Assembly: GCF_029871245.1 (NCBI RefSeq)
Contig: NZ_SSON01000075.1
Location: forward strand, 262,943-326,942
From: Pseudomonas sp. BN102
GTDB lineage: Bacteria; Pseudomonadota; Gammaproteobacteria; Pseudomonadales; Pseudomonadaceae
Length of the DNA stretch: 64,000 nt
Direction: 5' to 3'
The notes beneath the pieces are model-generated. The model did not search any database and had not been told where the DNA came from. It saw nothing but the letters and a program-made list of their open reading frames with translations. The position numbers were made by a program, and so were the translations under genes. How positions within the stretch are numbered: position 1 is the first letter of the stretch; each line of letters starts with the position of its first letter. Of the stretch, positions 32,534 to 42,344 are shown one piece after another.

Positions 32534-33289
32534 ATGACCCTGCGCGCTGCGCTGCTCCTCGTTTCCACCGCATTGCTCGCCGCCTGCGTATCGACCGGTC
32601 ACCTCGACCCGATGAAGACCGACAAGGGCCGCGACGCGGCGCGTGACGCCTATATCGAACTGGGCATCGGCTACCTGAAGGAGGGTTCCACCGAGAACGC
32701 CAAGGTGCCGCTGAAACAGGCCCTGGAGCTGGACCCTTCCAATGCCGACGCCCACGCGGCCCTGGCCCTGGTGTTCCAGACCGAGAGGGAGCCGGAACTG
32801 GCCGACCAGCATTACCGCAAGGCCCTTTCCTCCCGCAGCGACTCGCGAATCCTCAATAACTACGGCGGCTTCCTGTACGAGCAGGGACGCTACAAGGATG
32901 CCTACGAGCGTTTTCTGCAGGCCGCCGAAGACAACCTCTATCCCGAGCGTTCCCGGGTCTTCGAGAACCTGGGACTGACTGCCCTGAAGCTGAACAATCC
33001 AGCCCTGGCCAAGCAGCAGTTCGACAAGTCGTTGCGCCTCGAGCGCCGGCAGCCGCGGGCGCTGCTGGAGATGGCCCAGCTGTCCTTCGATGAGAAGCAG
33101 TACGTGCCGGCTCGCGACTACTACGACCGCTTCAGCAAGATATCCCCGCAGAATGCCCGCAGCCTGCTGCTCGGCTCGCGCCTGGCGACCATATTCGAAG
33201 ACCGCGACCAGGCCGCCAGCTTGGGTCTGCAACTCAAACGCCTCTATCCCGGCACGCCGGAATATCAGCAATACCTGTCGGAGCAATGA
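32534..33289 (+). CDS. pilF: Type IV pilus biogenesis lipoprotein PilF (PilW)
   Basis: An outer-membrane pilotin that helps the PilQ secretin assemble, needed for type IV pili. The 251-residue precursor has a lipoprotein signal (MTLRAALLLVSTALLAAC) with lipobox LLAAC and six tandem TPR-like repeats covering the rest (for example AYIELGIGYLKEGSTENAKV and NAHAA-type helices). The stop overlaps the start of the rodZ-like gene (ATGATG). Confidence 0.95.
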   Translation: MTLRAALLLVSTALLAACVSTGHLDPMKTDKGRDAARDAYIELGIGYLKEGSTENAKVPLKQALELDPSNADAHAALALVFQTEREPELADQHYRKALSSRSDSRILNNYGGFLYEQGRYKDAYERFLQAAEDNLYPERSRVFENLGLTALKLNNPALAKQQFDKSLRLERRQPRALLEMAQLSFDEKQYVPARDYYDRFSKISPQNARSLLLGSRLATIFEDRDQAASLGLQLKRLYPGTPEYQQYLSEQ

Positions 33290-34383
33290 TGAAAGCGTCG
33301 CATCCAGAAGCTGTAGCGGCGACTCGCGCCAACCCAGGCGAGACCCTGCGTAAGGCACGTGAGAGCAAGGGATTCGCTCTGGGCGAAGTCGCCCGTCACC
33401 TCAACCTGACCGAGCTGGCGCTGCGCCAACTCGAGGCTGGCGACTTCGACCGGTTGCCGGGGCACACCTTCGCCCGTGGTTACGTCCGCGCCTATGCCAA
33501 GCTCATGGGCATGGACCAGGCTACCCTGGTCAACGAGTTCGACCATTACACCGGCACCGATGCCAAGGGCAGCAGCGTGCACAGCCTGGGCCGCATCGAA
33601 GAGCCGGTGCGCCTGTCGCATAGCATCCTGCGCATTGTCAGCTTCGTCATCCTGGTCGCCCTCGGCGGCATCGGCTTCTACTGGTGGCAGGAACATTCGC
33701 AGCGCAACGACGACGGCGCCGCCAACGTCAACCTGGAGCACGTGGAAGTGGAGAGCGCCGATGGCACTACCCAGATCCACCCACTCGACGAACCGGAAGA
33801 CCAGGCCGTAGCCGAAGCCCAGGAAGGCCAGTCGCCGACCCCGGCCGAAGTCTCTCCGGAGACGGCCGCGCAGCCTGAGCAGCAACCCGTCGACGGTGCC
33901 CCGGCGGCGCCTGCTGGCGAAGCCGCGCCTACTGCACCGACCCCAATCGCCCAGGCTCCGGCCGTGGCCGCCGTGCCGAACACCGCACCGGCCCAGCCCG
34001 CGGCACCTGCGGTTGCTGCGCCGAGCGCGCCGGCAGTGGCACCGACCGCTCCCGCCACTCCCGCTGTACCCACTGCGCCCGCCGCAGCCCCGGTCCCCGC
34101 CGCTGAAAGCCCGGCACCGGCTCCGGTGGTTGCCCAGCAGGGCCAGGGCGTGGTGCGCATTCAGTTCACTGCCAATTGCTGGACCCAGGTCACCGACGCC
34201 AACGGCAAGGTGCTGGTCAGCGCCCTCAAGCGCACCGGCGACAACCTGGAGCTGGCCGGCAAGGCCCCGCTGGAAGTACGCCTGGGCTTCGCCCGCGGTG
34301 CCCAGCTCAGCTACAACGGCCAGTCGGTCGACGTGGCGCCTTATGTTCGTGGCGAAACCGCACGCCTGAAGTTGGGGCAATAA
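33286..34383 (+). CDS. rodZ: RodZ-like helix-turn-helix membrane protein
   Basis: RodZ links MreB to the membrane in rod-shape maintenance. The 365-residue protein has an N-terminal HTH_25 domain (ETLRKARESKGFALGEVARH through FARGYVRAYAKLMG), a single transmembrane helix (ILRIVSFVILVALGGIGFYWW, about 110-130) and a long Ala/Pro-rich periplasmic linker (about 200-290). A C-terminal DUF4115 domain ends it (VRIQFTANCWTQVTDANGKV). Start ATG 33286 overlaps the pilF stop; ATG 33289 is an equal alternative. The linker may vary between strains. Confidence 0.88.
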   Translation: MMKASHPEAVAATRANPGETLRKARESKGFALGEVARHLNLTELALRQLEAGDFDRLPGHTFARGYVRAYAKLMGMDQATLVNEFDHYTGTDAKGSSVHSLGRIEEPVRLSHSILRIVSFVILVALGGIGFYWWQEHSQRNDDGAANVNLEHVEVESADGTTQIHPLDEPEDQAVAEAQEGQSPTPAEVSPETAAQPEQQPVDGAPAAPAGEAAPTAPTPIAQAPAVAAVPNTAPAQPAAPAVAAPSAPAVAPTAPATPAVPTAPAAAPVPAAESPAPAPVVAQQGQGVVRIQFTANCWTQVTDANGKVLVSALKRTGDNLELAGKAPLEVRLGFARGAQLSYNGQSVDVAPYVRGETARLKLGQ

Positions 34384-34386
34384 GCC

Positions 34387-35499
34387 ATGCATTGTGAATC
34401 TCCGATCAAACGCCGCCCGTCGCGGAAAATCTGGGTGGGCTCCGTACCGGTGGGCGGTGATGCGCCCATCGCCGTGCAGAGCATGACCAATACCAATACC
34501 TGCGACGTGGCCGCCACCGTGGGCCAGATCCAGCGCCTGGTGGACGCCGGCGTCGATATCGTCCGCGTCTCCGTGCCCGACATGGACGCCGCCGAGGCGT
34601 TCGGCCGGATCAAGCAGCAAGTCCAGGTACCGCTGGTGGCTGATATCCACTTCGACTACAAGATTGCCCTGCGCGTCGCCGAGCTGGGCGTCGACTGCCT
34701 GCGCATCAACCCGGGCAACATCGGCCGCGAAGATCGCGTCAGGGCCGTGGTCGACGCTGCCCGTGACAAGGGCATCCCGATCCGCATCGGCGTCAACGCC
34801 GGCTCCCTGGAGAAGGACCTGCAGAAGAAGTATGGCGAGCCGACTCCGCAGGCCCTGGTCGAATCCGCCCTGCGCCATGTCGAGCATCTCGACCGCCTGG
34901 ATTTCCAGGACTTCAAGGTCAGCGTCAAGGCTTCCGACGTGTTCATGGCCGTCGAAGCCTATCGCCTGCTGGCCAAGCAGATCGAACAGCCGCTGCACTT
35001 GGGCATCACCGAGGCCGGTGGCCTGCGCTCCGGCACCGTGAAGTCGGCGGTGGGCCTCGGCATGCTGCTGGCCGAGGGCATCGGCGACACCATCCGTATC
35101 TCCCTCGCGGCGGACCCGGTGGAAGAGGTCAAGGTCGGCTTCGATATCCTCAAGTCGCTGCACCTGCGTTCCCGCGGGATCAACTTCATCGCCTGCCCGA
35201 GCTGCTCGCGGCAGAACTTCGATGTGGTCAAGACCATGAACGAGCTGGAAGGCCGCCTCGAGGACCTGCTGGTCCCGCTGGATGTGGCCGTGATCGGCTG
35301 CGTGGTCAACGGACCGGGCGAAGCCAAGGAAGCCCATATCGGCCTGACCGGTGGCAGCCCCAACAACCTGGTCTACATCGACGGCAAGCCGGCGCAGAAG
35401 CTGAACAACGACAACCTGGTGGATGAGCTGGAACGGCTCATCCGCGAAAAGGCGGCCGAGAAGGCCGAAGCTGACGCGGCTGTGATCGCCCGTAGCTGA
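34387..35499 (+). CDS. ispG: 4-hydroxy-3-methylbut-2-enyl diphosphate synthase (flavodoxin)
   Basis: IspG (GcpE) carries out the penultimate step of the MEP isoprenoid pathway using a [4Fe-4S] cluster. The 370-residue protein has the TIM-barrel opening [20 protein letters not shown] and cluster cysteines in [10 protein letters not shown] (about 270 and 273) and [16 protein letters not shown] (about 305), with the conserved Glu. It lies three bases after the rodZ-like gene. Confidence 0.97.
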   Translation: MHCESPIKRRPSRKIWVGSVPVGGDAPIAVQSMTNTNTCDVAATVGQIQRLVDAGVDIVRVSVPDMDAAEAFGRIKQQVQVPLVADIHFDYKIALRVAELGVDCLRINPGNIGREDRVRAVVDAARDKGIPIRIGVNAGSLEKDLQKKYGEPTPQALVESALRHVEHLDRLDFQDFKVSVKASDVFMAVEAYRLLAKQIEQPLHLGITEAGGLRSGTVKSAVGLGMLLAEGIGDTIRISLAADPVEEVKVGFDILKSLHLRSRGINFIACPSCSRQNFDVVKTMNELEGRLEDLLVPLDVAVIGCVVNGPGEAKEAHIGLTGGSPNNLVYIDGKPAQKLNNDNLVDELERLIREKAAEKAEADAAVIARS

Positions 35500-35514
35500 A
35501 TTTAAGGAACCTTC

Positions 35515-36804
35515 GTGAGCAAGACTCTGCAAGCCATTCGTGGCATGAACGACATCCTGCCGGAACAGACGCCTACCTGGCGCTACCTGGAAAACACCCT
35601 GGCAGGGCTGCTGGATGGCTACGGCTACCAGGAAATCCGCCTGCCGATCCTCGAGTTCACCGAGCTCTTCGCCCGCGGCATCGGCGAAGGCACCGACGTG
35701 GTCGACAAGGAGATGTACACCTTCCTCGACCGCAACGAAGAGTCCCTGACCCTGCGTCCAGAAGGCACTGCGAGCTGCGTGCGCGCCATGCTCGAGCATG
35801 GCCTGATCGGCGGTGGCCAGGTGCAGAAGCTCTGGTATGCCGGCCCGATGTTCCGCTACGAGAAGCCGCAGAAGGGCCGCTACCGCCAGTTCCACCAGAT
35901 CGGTGTGGAAGTCTTCAACCTGCCGGGGCCGGACATCGACGCCGAGCTGATCGTGCTCACCTGGCGCCTGTGGCAGAAGCTCGGCCTGGCCGACGCGGTC
36001 ACCCTGCAACTGAACAGCCTGGGCTCCAGCGAGGCGCGTGCCCGCTATCGTGACGCCCTGGTGGCCTATCTGCAGGAGCGTTACGACCTGCTCGACGAAG
36101 ACAGCCAGCGCCGCCTGACCACCAACCCGCTGCGCATCCTCGACAGCAAGAACGGTGGCACCCAGGCCCTGCTGGTGGATGCGCCGACCCTGCACGATTA
36201 CCTCGACGACGAGTCTCGCGCCCATTTCGAGGGGCTCAAGGCACGCCTGGATGCCGTCGGCATCCGTTACGAGATCAATCCGAAACTGGTGCGTGGCCTG
36301 GACTACTACGGCCGCACCGTATTCGAGTGGGTCACCGACAAGCTCGGCGCCCAGGGCACCGTCTGCGCCGGTGGCCGCTATGACGGCCTGGTCAGTCAGT
36401 TCGGCGGCAAGCCGACCCCGGGCGTGGGTTTTGCCATGGGTGTCGAGCGCCTGGTGCTGCTGCTGGAAACCCTCGGTCTGGTGCCGGAAGAATTGAACAA
36501 CCCCGCCGACCTCTTTATCTGTGCCTTCGGCGAGCCGGCCGAACTGGCTGCCCTGGGCCTGGCCGAGCGACTGCGTGACGCCCTGCCGGGGCTGCGCCTG
36601 CTGGTCAACGCCGGCGCCGGCAGTTTCAAGAGCCAGTTCAAGAAAGCCGACAAGAGCGGTGCCCGTTACGCACTGATCCTGGGGGACGACGAACTGGCCA
36701 AGCGCGTGGTAGGTTTCAAGCCGCTTCGCGACGACAGCGAACAACAAAGCATTGCCTGGGATGCTCTCGCCGAGCATCTCGCTACCTGCCTGGCGCGGGT
36801 TTGA
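35515..36804 (+). CDS. hisS: Histidine--tRNA ligase
   Basis: A class II aminoacyl-tRNA synthetase that charges tRNA-His. The 429-residue protein shows motif 2 ([20 protein letters not shown]), the histidine-A motif ([15 protein letters not shown]), motif 3 ([16 protein letters not shown]) and a C-terminal anticodon-binding domain from about residue 330. Translation starts at GTG 35515 ([17 protein letters not shown]) after AAGGAA. 15 bases after ispG. Confidence 0.97.
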   Translation: MSKTLQAIRGMNDILPEQTPTWRYLENTLAGLLDGYGYQEIRLPILEFTELFARGIGEGTDVVDKEMYTFLDRNEESLTLRPEGTASCVRAMLEHGLIGGGQVQKLWYAGPMFRYEKPQKGRYRQFHQIGVEVFNLPGPDIDAELIVLTWRLWQKLGLADAVTLQLNSLGSSEARARYRDALVAYLQERYDLLDEDSQRRLTTNPLRILDSKNGGTQALLVDAPTLHDYLDDESRAHFEGLKARLDAVGIRYEINPKLVRGLDYYGRTVFEWVTDKLGAQGTVCAGGRYDGLVSQFGGKPTPGVGFAMGVERLVLLLETLGLVPEELNNPADLFICAFGEPAELAALGLAERLRDALPGLRLLVNAGAGSFKSQFKKADKSGARYALILGDDELAKRVVGFKPLRDDSEQQSIAWDALAEHLATCLARV

Positions 36805-36834
36805 GCATTCAAAGATCAGGAGTACGGGGTAAGC

Positions 36835-37473
36835 ATGCAGACTGAAGAAGAACAGATTGCGCAGTTCAGGGACTGGTGGCAGCGCAACGGTAAACCCATG
36901 CTCACGGGTGGCGCACTTGCGCTGGCGGTGGTTTTCGGCTGGCAGGCCTGGCAGAAGTACCAGAACAACCAGTCGCAGGGCGCGTCCATCGTTTACCAGC
37001 AACTGCTGGAAACCGCGCTCAACCCCAGCGGCACCCCGGACTCCGCCAAGGTGGCCGAACTGGCCGGCAAGCTGAAGAGCGATTTCGGCGGTAGCCACTA
37101 CGCCCAATACGGCAGCCTGTTCGTGGCCAAGGTCGCGGTCGAGGCCGGCAAGCTGGATGATGCCGCCGCCGAACTCAAGGCCGTGCTGGACAAGCCCGCC
37201 GACGGCACTCTGGGCGAATTGGCCCGCCAGCGCCTGGCCCGTGTCCTCGCCGCCCAGGGCAAGGCCGAAGACGCCCTCAAGCTGCTCGAGGGCGATGCCG
37301 ACAAGGCCTACCTCGCCAGCCGTGAAGAACTCAAGGGCGACCTGCTGGTCCAGCTGGGGCGTACCGACGATGCGCACGCCGCCTACCAGAAGGCCAAGGC
37401 CGCGCTGTCCGAAGACGCCGCTGTGGGCGGCCTGCAGATGAAGCTCGACGATCTGGCAAAAGGGGATGCGTGA
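36835..37473 (+). CDS. yfgM: YfgM-type ancillary Sec translocon subunit (TPR protein)
   Basis: A 212-residue inner-membrane protein with a short cytoplasmic N-terminus (MQTEEEQIAQFRDWWQRNGK), one transmembrane helix (PMLTGGALALAVVFGWQAW, about 21-39) and a periplasmic TPR domain. In E. coli YfgM contacts SecYEG and periplasmic chaperones and modulates the Rcs response. It sits between hisS and bamB, the usual order, and the end of the gene carries the bamB ribosome-binding site. Confidence 0.9.
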   Translation: MQTEEEQIAQFRDWWQRNGKPMLTGGALALAVVFGWQAWQKYQNNQSQGASIVYQQLLETALNPSGTPDSAKVAELAGKLKSDFGGSHYAQYGSLFVAKVAVEAGKLDDAAAELKAVLDKPADGTLGELARQRLARVLAAQGKAEDALKLLEGDADKAYLASREELKGDLLVQLGRTDDAHAAYQKAKAALSEDAAVGGLQMKLDDLAKGDA

Positions 37474-37474
37474 C

Positions 37475-38617
37475 GTGATGCGCTGGAAGAATGCCGCAGT
37501 GCTGACCCTCGCCGTCCTGGCCGTGGGCTGCAGCAGCAACAGCAAGAAGGAACTGCCGCCGGCCGAGCTACCTGATTTCACTGAAGAGGTGAAACTGGAC
37601 AAGGGCTGGAGCCGCTCGGTCGGCGACGGCCAGGGCGAGACCTACAATCTGCTGGTGCCCGCCGTCGACGGCGACACCATTTATGCCTCCGACGTCAATG
37701 GCGAGGTCATGGCGATCAACCGCTTCAATGGCGACGTGATCTGGGAACAGGACCTCGAACTGCAGGTCTCCGGCGCCGTGGGCGTGGGTTACGGCCTGGT
37801 CATGCTGGGTACCCTGAAGGGCGAGATTGTCGCTCTGGATGCCACCAACGGCGAGGAAAAATGGCGTGCCCGCGTCAACGGTGAAGTGCTCGCCCCGCCG
37901 GCCAACAATGGCGACGTGGTGGTGGTGCAGACCCAGAACGACACCCTGTTCGGCTTCGACGCCGCCACCGGCAACCAGCGCTGGATCTACGAGAACACTC
38001 CGGCCGTGCTGACCCTGCGTGGCACCGGCGCGCCGATCGTGACCAATAACCTGGCCGTGGCCGGCCTTTCCACCGGCAAGGTGCTCGCCCTGGACATCCA
38101 GCGCGGCATCCCGGTGTGGGAACAGCGCGTAGCTGTGCCCCAAGGCCGCTCCGAGCTGGACCGTGTAGTGGACATCGACGGCGGCTTGCTGCTGTCCGGC
38201 GGCATCGTTTACGTTGCCACCTATCAGGGCCGCGTAGCCGCCCTGGACCTGGAAAGCGGCCGTGTGCTCTGGCAGCGCGAGGCGTCCAGCTACGCCGGTC
38301 TGGCGCAGGGCTTCGGCAACGTCTACGTGAGCCTGGCCAATGGCACCGTGGAAGGCGTGGACGAGCGCTCGGCCTCGGCTCTGTGGAGCAACGACGCCCT
38401 GGCCCGTCGCCAGCTGTCCGCTCCGGAAGTCTTCTCCAGCTATGTGGCTGTGGGTGACTTCGAGGGTTACCTGCACCTGCTGAGCCAGGTGGATGGCCAC
38501 TTCGTCGGCCGGGAGAAGATCGACGGCGACGGACTGCGTGCCCGTCCGCTGGTCGTTGGCGAATGGATGTATGCCTATGGCAACGGCGGCAAGCTGGTCG
38601 GCCTGACCATCCGCTAA
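37475..38617 (+). CDS. bamB: Outer membrane protein assembly factor BamB
   Basis: BamB is a lipoprotein of the BAM complex that inserts beta-barrel proteins in the outer membrane. The precursor has a signal peptide with lipobox LAVGC (about residues 18-22) and an eight-bladed PQQ-like beta-propeller (repeats such as GEIVALDATNGEEKWRARVN and GRVAALDLESGRVLWQRE). I choose GTG 37475 (MMRWKNAAVLTL, 380 aa), nine bases after AGGGG. ATG 37478 is one codon shorter and ATG 37466 lies directly on the Shine-Dalgarno sequence. Confidence 0.93.
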   Translation: MMRWKNAAVLTLAVLAVGCSSNSKKELPPAELPDFTEEVKLDKGWSRSVGDGQGETYNLLVPAVDGDTIYASDVNGEVMAINRFNGDVIWEQDLELQVSGAVGVGYGLVMLGTLKGEIVALDATNGEEKWRARVNGEVLAPPANNGDVVVVQTQNDTLFGFDAATGNQRWIYENTPAVLTLRGTGAPIVTNNLAVAGLSTGKVLALDIQRGIPVWEQRVAVPQGRSELDRVVDIDGGLLLSGGIVYVATYQGRVAALDLESGRVLWQREASSYAGLAQGFGNVYVSLANGTVEGVDERSASALWSNDALARRQLSAPEVFSSYVAVGDFEGYLHLLSQVDGHFVGREKIDGDGLRARPLVVGEWMYAYGNGGKLVGLTIR

Positions 38618-38634
38618 GCTGAAGCCAGATGTTT

Positions 38635-38674
38635 GGCCGCTGCCGTCGAGACGGCAGCGGCCTTTGTGTTTTTT
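38635..38674 (+). terminator. Intrinsic terminator after bamB
   Basis: A 12-bp stem GGCCGCTGCCGT/ACGGCAGCGGCC with loop CGAG, followed by TTTGTGTTTTTT. It separates bamB from der, which therefore needs its own promoter or read-through. Confidence 0.9.
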
Positions 38675-38696
38675 GAAATAACCAGTGGAGAGCCTC

Positions 38697-40175
38697 ATGG
38701 TTCCCGTAATCGCCCTGGTGGGTCGGCCCAACGTCGGCAAGTCCACCCTGTTCAACCGCCTGACCAAGACTCGCAACGCGATAGTCGCGGAATATGCAGG
38801 TCTAACCCGTGACCGCCAGTACGGCGAGGCGAAGTGGCAGGGTCGCACCTACATCGTCATCGACACCGGGGGTATCTCCGGCGACGAGGAAGGCATCGAT
38901 GCGAAAATGGCCGAGCAGTCCCTGCAAGCCATCGAGGAAGCCGATGCGGTGCTGTTCATGGTCGACTCCCGCGCCGGCATGACCGCTGCTGACCAGATGA
39001 TCGCCGAGCACCTGCGCAAGCGGAACAAGCGCAGCTTCCTGGTGGCGAACAAGGTCGACACCGTCGACCCGGACATCGCCCGTGCCGAGTTCAGCCCCCT
39101 GGGCCTGGGCGACGCGCTGCCGATCGCCGCCGCCCACGGCCGTGGCATCAGCCAGATGCTGCAGGAAGCGCTGGGCGTGTTTCCGCGCGACCAGGATGCC
39201 GACGAGCTCGAGGCCTCCGAGTCCGAGGAAGTCGCCGAAGGCGCCGAGCCGAGCCGCATCCCCGGCCCGAGCGAGAAGGATGGCATCAAGATCGCCATCA
39301 TCGGTCGCCCCAACGTCGGCAAGTCCACCCTGGTCAACCGCATGCTCGGTGAAGAGCGGGTAATCGTCTACGACCAAGCCGGCACCACCCGCGACAGCAT
39401 CTACATCCCCTTCGAGCGCAATGAAGAGAAGTACACCCTGATCGACACCGCCGGCGTGCGCCGCCGCGGCAAGATCTTCGAGGCGGTGGAAAAGTTCTCG
39501 GTGGTGAAAACCCTGCAGGCCATCCAGGACGCCAACGTGGTGATCTTCGTGATGGACGCCCGCGAGGGTGTGGTCGAACACGACCTCAACCTGCTTGGCT
39601 TCGTGCTGGAAACCGGCCGCGCGCTGGTCATCGCCCTGAACAAGTGGGACGGCATGGAGCCCAGCGAGCGCGACTATGTGAAGACCGAGCTGGAGCGCCG
39701 GCTGTTCTTCGTCGACTTCGCCGATATCCACTTCATTTCTGCGCTGCATGGCACTGGCGTCGGCCACCTGTACAAGTCCGTGCAGGAGTCCTTCCGCTCC
39801 GCTATCACCCGCTGGCCCACCAGCCGCCTGACGCAGATCCTCGAAGACGCGGTGCAGGAGCACCAGCCGCCACTGGTCAATGGCCGCCGCATCAAGCTGC
39901 GCTACGCGCACCTGGGTGGCGCCAACCCGCCGTTGATCGTGATCCACGGCAACCAGGTGGAGTCGGTGCCCAAGTCCTACTCGCGCTACCTGGAGAACAC
40001 CTACCGGCGCGTGCTCAAGCTCGTTGGCACGCCGATCCGCATCGAGTACAAGGGTGGCGAGAACCCTTACGAGGGCAAGAAGAACACCCTGACCGAGCGC
40101 CAGGTGAACAAGAAGCGCCGCCTCATGTCGCACCACAAGAAGGCCGAGAAAAAGCGCCGCGACAAGAAGCGCTGA
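38697..40175 (+). CDS. der: Ribosome biogenesis GTPase Der (EngA)
   Basis: Der has two GTPase domains in tandem and is essential for 50S subunit assembly. The 492-residue protein has G1 motifs GRPNVGKST in both domains (residues about 8-16 and 203-211), NKVD and NKWD G4 motifs, an acidic linker ([18 protein letters not shown]) and a C-terminal KH-like domain. It ends in a Lys/Arg-rich tail. I use ATG 38697 ([12 protein letters not shown]); the frame opens four codons earlier. Confidence 0.98.
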   Translation: MVPVIALVGRPNVGKSTLFNRLTKTRNAIVAEYAGLTRDRQYGEAKWQGRTYIVIDTGGISGDEEGIDAKMAEQSLQAIEEADAVLFMVDSRAGMTAADQMIAEHLRKRNKRSFLVANKVDTVDPDIARAEFSPLGLGDALPIAAAHGRGISQMLQEALGVFPRDQDADELEASESEEVAEGAEPSRIPGPSEKDGIKIAIIGRPNVGKSTLVNRMLGEERVIVYDQAGTTRDSIYIPFERNEEKYTLIDTAGVRRRGKIFEAVEKFSVVKTLQAIQDANVVIFVMDAREGVVEHDLNLLGFVLETGRALVIALNKWDGMEPSERDYVKTELERRLFFVDFADIHFISALHGTGVGHLYKSVQESFRSAITRWPTSRLTQILEDAVQEHQPPLVNGRRIKLRYAHLGGANPPLIVIHGNQVESVPKSYSRYLENTYRRVLKLVGTPIRIEYKGGENPYEGKKNTLTERQVNKKRRLMSHHKKAEKKRRDKKR

Positions 40176-40194
40176 TATCGGCTGGAATGGAGGA

Positions 40195-40217
40195 GGGCGC
40201 CTGCGGGCGCCCTTTTT
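40195..40217 (+). terminator. Intrinsic terminator of der
   Basis: GGGCGCC-TGCG-GGCGCCC stem directly followed by TTTTT, 20 bases after the der stop. Confidence 0.9.
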
Positions 40218-40256
40218 CGTTCCCAAGGCCTCACTTTGGGCGGAAATCATTCTTTC

Positions 40257-40321
40257 GTAGGAGCGAGCTCTGCTCGCGAATTGGGCAGGCACAACGTTTC
40301 GCGAGCAGAGCTCGCTCCTAC
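40257..40321. repeat. Perfect REP inverted pair
   Basis: Two 24-base arms, GTAGGAGCGAGCTCTGCTCG with CGAA (40257-40280) and its exact complement (40298-40321), flank a 17-base spacer. It is a typical Pseudomonas REP doublet between der and the aminotransferase gene. Confidence 0.9.
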
Positions 40322-40398
40322 AGGGGCATCCCTGTGGTCGCGAAGACCCCCAGGCCTTAAGCTATGCGTCACTTCCCAGTCGCCAGCAGCCTGATGAA

Positions 40399-41547
40399 AT
40401 GATCGCCAGCAAGTTGCCCAATGTCGGCACCACCATCTTCACCCGCATGTCCCAGCTCGCCGCGGAAGCCGGCGCCATCAACCTGTCCCAGGGCTTCCCG
40501 GACTTCTCGGCGCCTGCCGCCCTCTGCGACGCAGTGGTCCGGCACATCGCCGCCGGGCATAACCAGTACGCCCCGATGACCGGCCTGCCGGCCCTGCGTG
40601 AGCAGGTGGCAGCCAAGGTCGCGACTTTCTATGGCCGCGCGGTCAGTGCCGATGCCGAGGTGACCATCACCCCCGGTGCCACCGAGGCGATCTTCTGCGC
40701 CATCCAGGCGGTCGTTCGCGCCGGTGATGAGGTGATAGTCCTCGACCCCTGCTACGACAGCTATGAGCCCTCGGTGGAGCTGGCCGGCGGCCGCTGCGTA
40801 CATGTGCCCCTCGCGTTGCCGGGCTTCTCCATCGACTGGCAGCGCATGCAGGATGCCCTCAGCCCGCGCACCCGCATGGTCATCCTCAACAGCCCGCACA
40901 ACCCCAGCGGTGCCCTGATCAGTCGCGCCGAACTGGACCAACTGGCCGAGCTGATCCGCGGCCGCGACATCTACCTGGTGTCGGACGAGGTCTACGAGCA
41001 CCTGGTGTTCGATGGCGTCGGCCACGTCAGTGTGCTGGCCCACGATGAGCTGTATGCCCGCTCCTTCGTGGTCAGTTCCTTCGGCAAGACCTACCACGTC
41101 ACCGGCTGGAAGACCGGTTACGTCGTGGCGCCGCCGGCACTGTCCGCCGAACTGCGCAAGGTCCACCAGTACGTCAACTTCTGCGGTGTCACGCCGCTGC
41201 AGTGGGCGCTGGCCGACTTCATGGCCGCGCACCCCGAGCACCTCGCCGAGCTGCCGGGCTTCTACCAGGCCAAGCGCGACCTGTTCTGCAACCTGCTGGC
41301 CGGCTCGCGCTTCAGCTTCACCCGCGCGCCGGGCACCTACTTCCAGCTGGTCGACTACAGCGCCATCCGTGACGACCTGGACGACGTGGCCATGTCCGAA
41401 TGGCTGACTCGCGAACACGGCGTGGCGGCAATCCCGGTGTCGGTGTTCTATCAGCAGGCGCCCAAGGATCTGCGCCTGGTGCGCTTCTGCTTCGCCAAAC
41501 GGGAGGAGACGCTGCGTCAGGCAGCGGAAAAACTATGCGCGATCTGA
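40399..41547 (+). CDS. PLP-dependent aminotransferase (methionine aminotransferase type)
   Basis: A 382-residue fold-type I aminotransferase resembling YbdL/MtnE-like methionine-glutamine transaminases. The PLP lysine lies in SSFGKTYHVTGWKTGY (about residue 236). Other marks are NQYAPMTGLPALRE, NSPHNPSGALIS, SDEVYEHLVFDG and a C-terminal LRLVRFCFAK with the carboxylate-binding Arg. It overlaps the next gene, an omega-amidase, by 13 bases. Glutamine transaminase plus omega-amidase is a known metabolic pair that removes alpha-ketoglutaramate, which supports this reading. Confidence 0.9.
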   Translation: MIASKLPNVGTTIFTRMSQLAAEAGAINLSQGFPDFSAPAALCDAVVRHIAAGHNQYAPMTGLPALREQVAAKVATFYGRAVSADAEVTITPGATEAIFCAIQAVVRAGDEVIVLDPCYDSYEPSVELAGGRCVHVPLALPGFSIDWQRMQDALSPRTRMVILNSPHNPSGALISRAELDQLAELIRGRDIYLVSDEVYEHLVFDGVGHVSVLAHDELYARSFVVSSFGKTYHVTGWKTGYVVAPPALSAELRKVHQYVNFCGVTPLQWALADFMAAHPEHLAELPGFYQAKRDLFCNLLAGSRFSFTRAPGTYFQLVDYSAIRDDLDDVAMSEWLTREHGVAAIPVSVFYQQAPKDLRLVRFCFAKREETLRQAAEKLCAI

Positions 41548-42329
41548 CCATGCTGCCCGATCTCGAACTGGCCCTGGTGCAGACCACCCTGGCCTGGCAC
41601 GACTGCGCCGCCAACCACGCGCACTTCGAAACCCTGCTGGAGCAGGCCAAGGGCGCCGACCTGATCGTCCTGCCGGAAATGTTCACCACCGGTTTCTCCA
41701 TGGATTCGGCGACGCTCGCCGAGCCCGAGCAGGGCCCGACCCACGCCTGGCTGCGCGAGCAGGCCAGGCGCCTGGATGCGGTGATCACCGGCAGCCTGAT
41801 AGTTGAAGCCGCCGATGGCAGCCACCGCAACCGCCTGCTCTGGGCGCGCCCGGATGGTGAAGTCTTGCACTACGACAAGCGGCACCTGTTCCGCATGGCG
41901 GGCGAGCACAAGCACTACACGCCGGGCGAAACCCAGGCGCTGTTCGAGCTCAAGGGCTGGCGGGTGCGCCCGCTGATCTGCTACGACCTGCGCTTCCCGG
42001 TGTGGAGCCGCGACCCCCATGACACCGACCTGCTGCTCTACACCGCCAACTGGCCGGCTGCCCGCCGCCATCACTGGAACCGCCTGCTGCCGGCACGCGC
42101 CATCGAGAACCTCTGCTATGTCGCTGCGGTGAACCGGGTGGGCGCGGACGGCAAGGGCCACGGCTACAGCGGCGACAGCCAGGTGCTGGATTTCCAGGGT
42201 GAAAGCCTGCTGGATGCCGGCGACGCCGACGGTGTCTTCCGCGTGAGCCTGCCCGCCGCAGCACTGGCCGCCTACCGTGAACGCTTCCCTGCGATGCGCG
42301 ATGCGGATGGCTTCGACCTGCACCTCTGA
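41535..42329 (+). CDS. Omega-amidase YafV type (carbon-nitrogen hydrolase)
   Basis: A 264-residue nitrilase-superfamily enzyme that would hydrolyse alpha-ketoglutaramate or alpha-ketosuccinamate to the keto acid and ammonia. The catalytic triad is visible as Glu in LIVLPEMFTTGFSM, Lys in HYDKRHLFRMAGEH and Cys in RPLICYDLRFPVWSR. ATG 41535 (MRDLTMLPDLELALVQ) lies inside the end of the aminotransferase gene, so translation is probably coupled. ATG 41550 is a shorter alternative. Confidence 0.9.
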   Translation: MRDLTMLPDLELALVQTTLAWHDCAANHAHFETLLEQAKGADLIVLPEMFTTGFSMDSATLAEPEQGPTHAWLREQARRLDAVITGSLIVEAADGSHRNRLLWARPDGEVLHYDKRHLFRMAGEHKHYTPGETQALFELKGWRVRPLICYDLRFPVWSRDPHDTDLLLYTANWPAARRHHWNRLLPARAIENLCYVAAVNRVGADGKGHGYSGDSQVLDFQGESLLDAGDADGVFRVSLPAAALAAYRERFPAMRDADGFDLHL

Positions 42330-42344
42330 GTCCGGGGTAGAACC

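Noticed and set aside
33265-37602. A 1445-codon antisense frame across rodZ, ispG, hisS and yfgM
   Set aside because: It spans four well-supported genes on the opposite strand and shows only GC-driven composition, with no domain.
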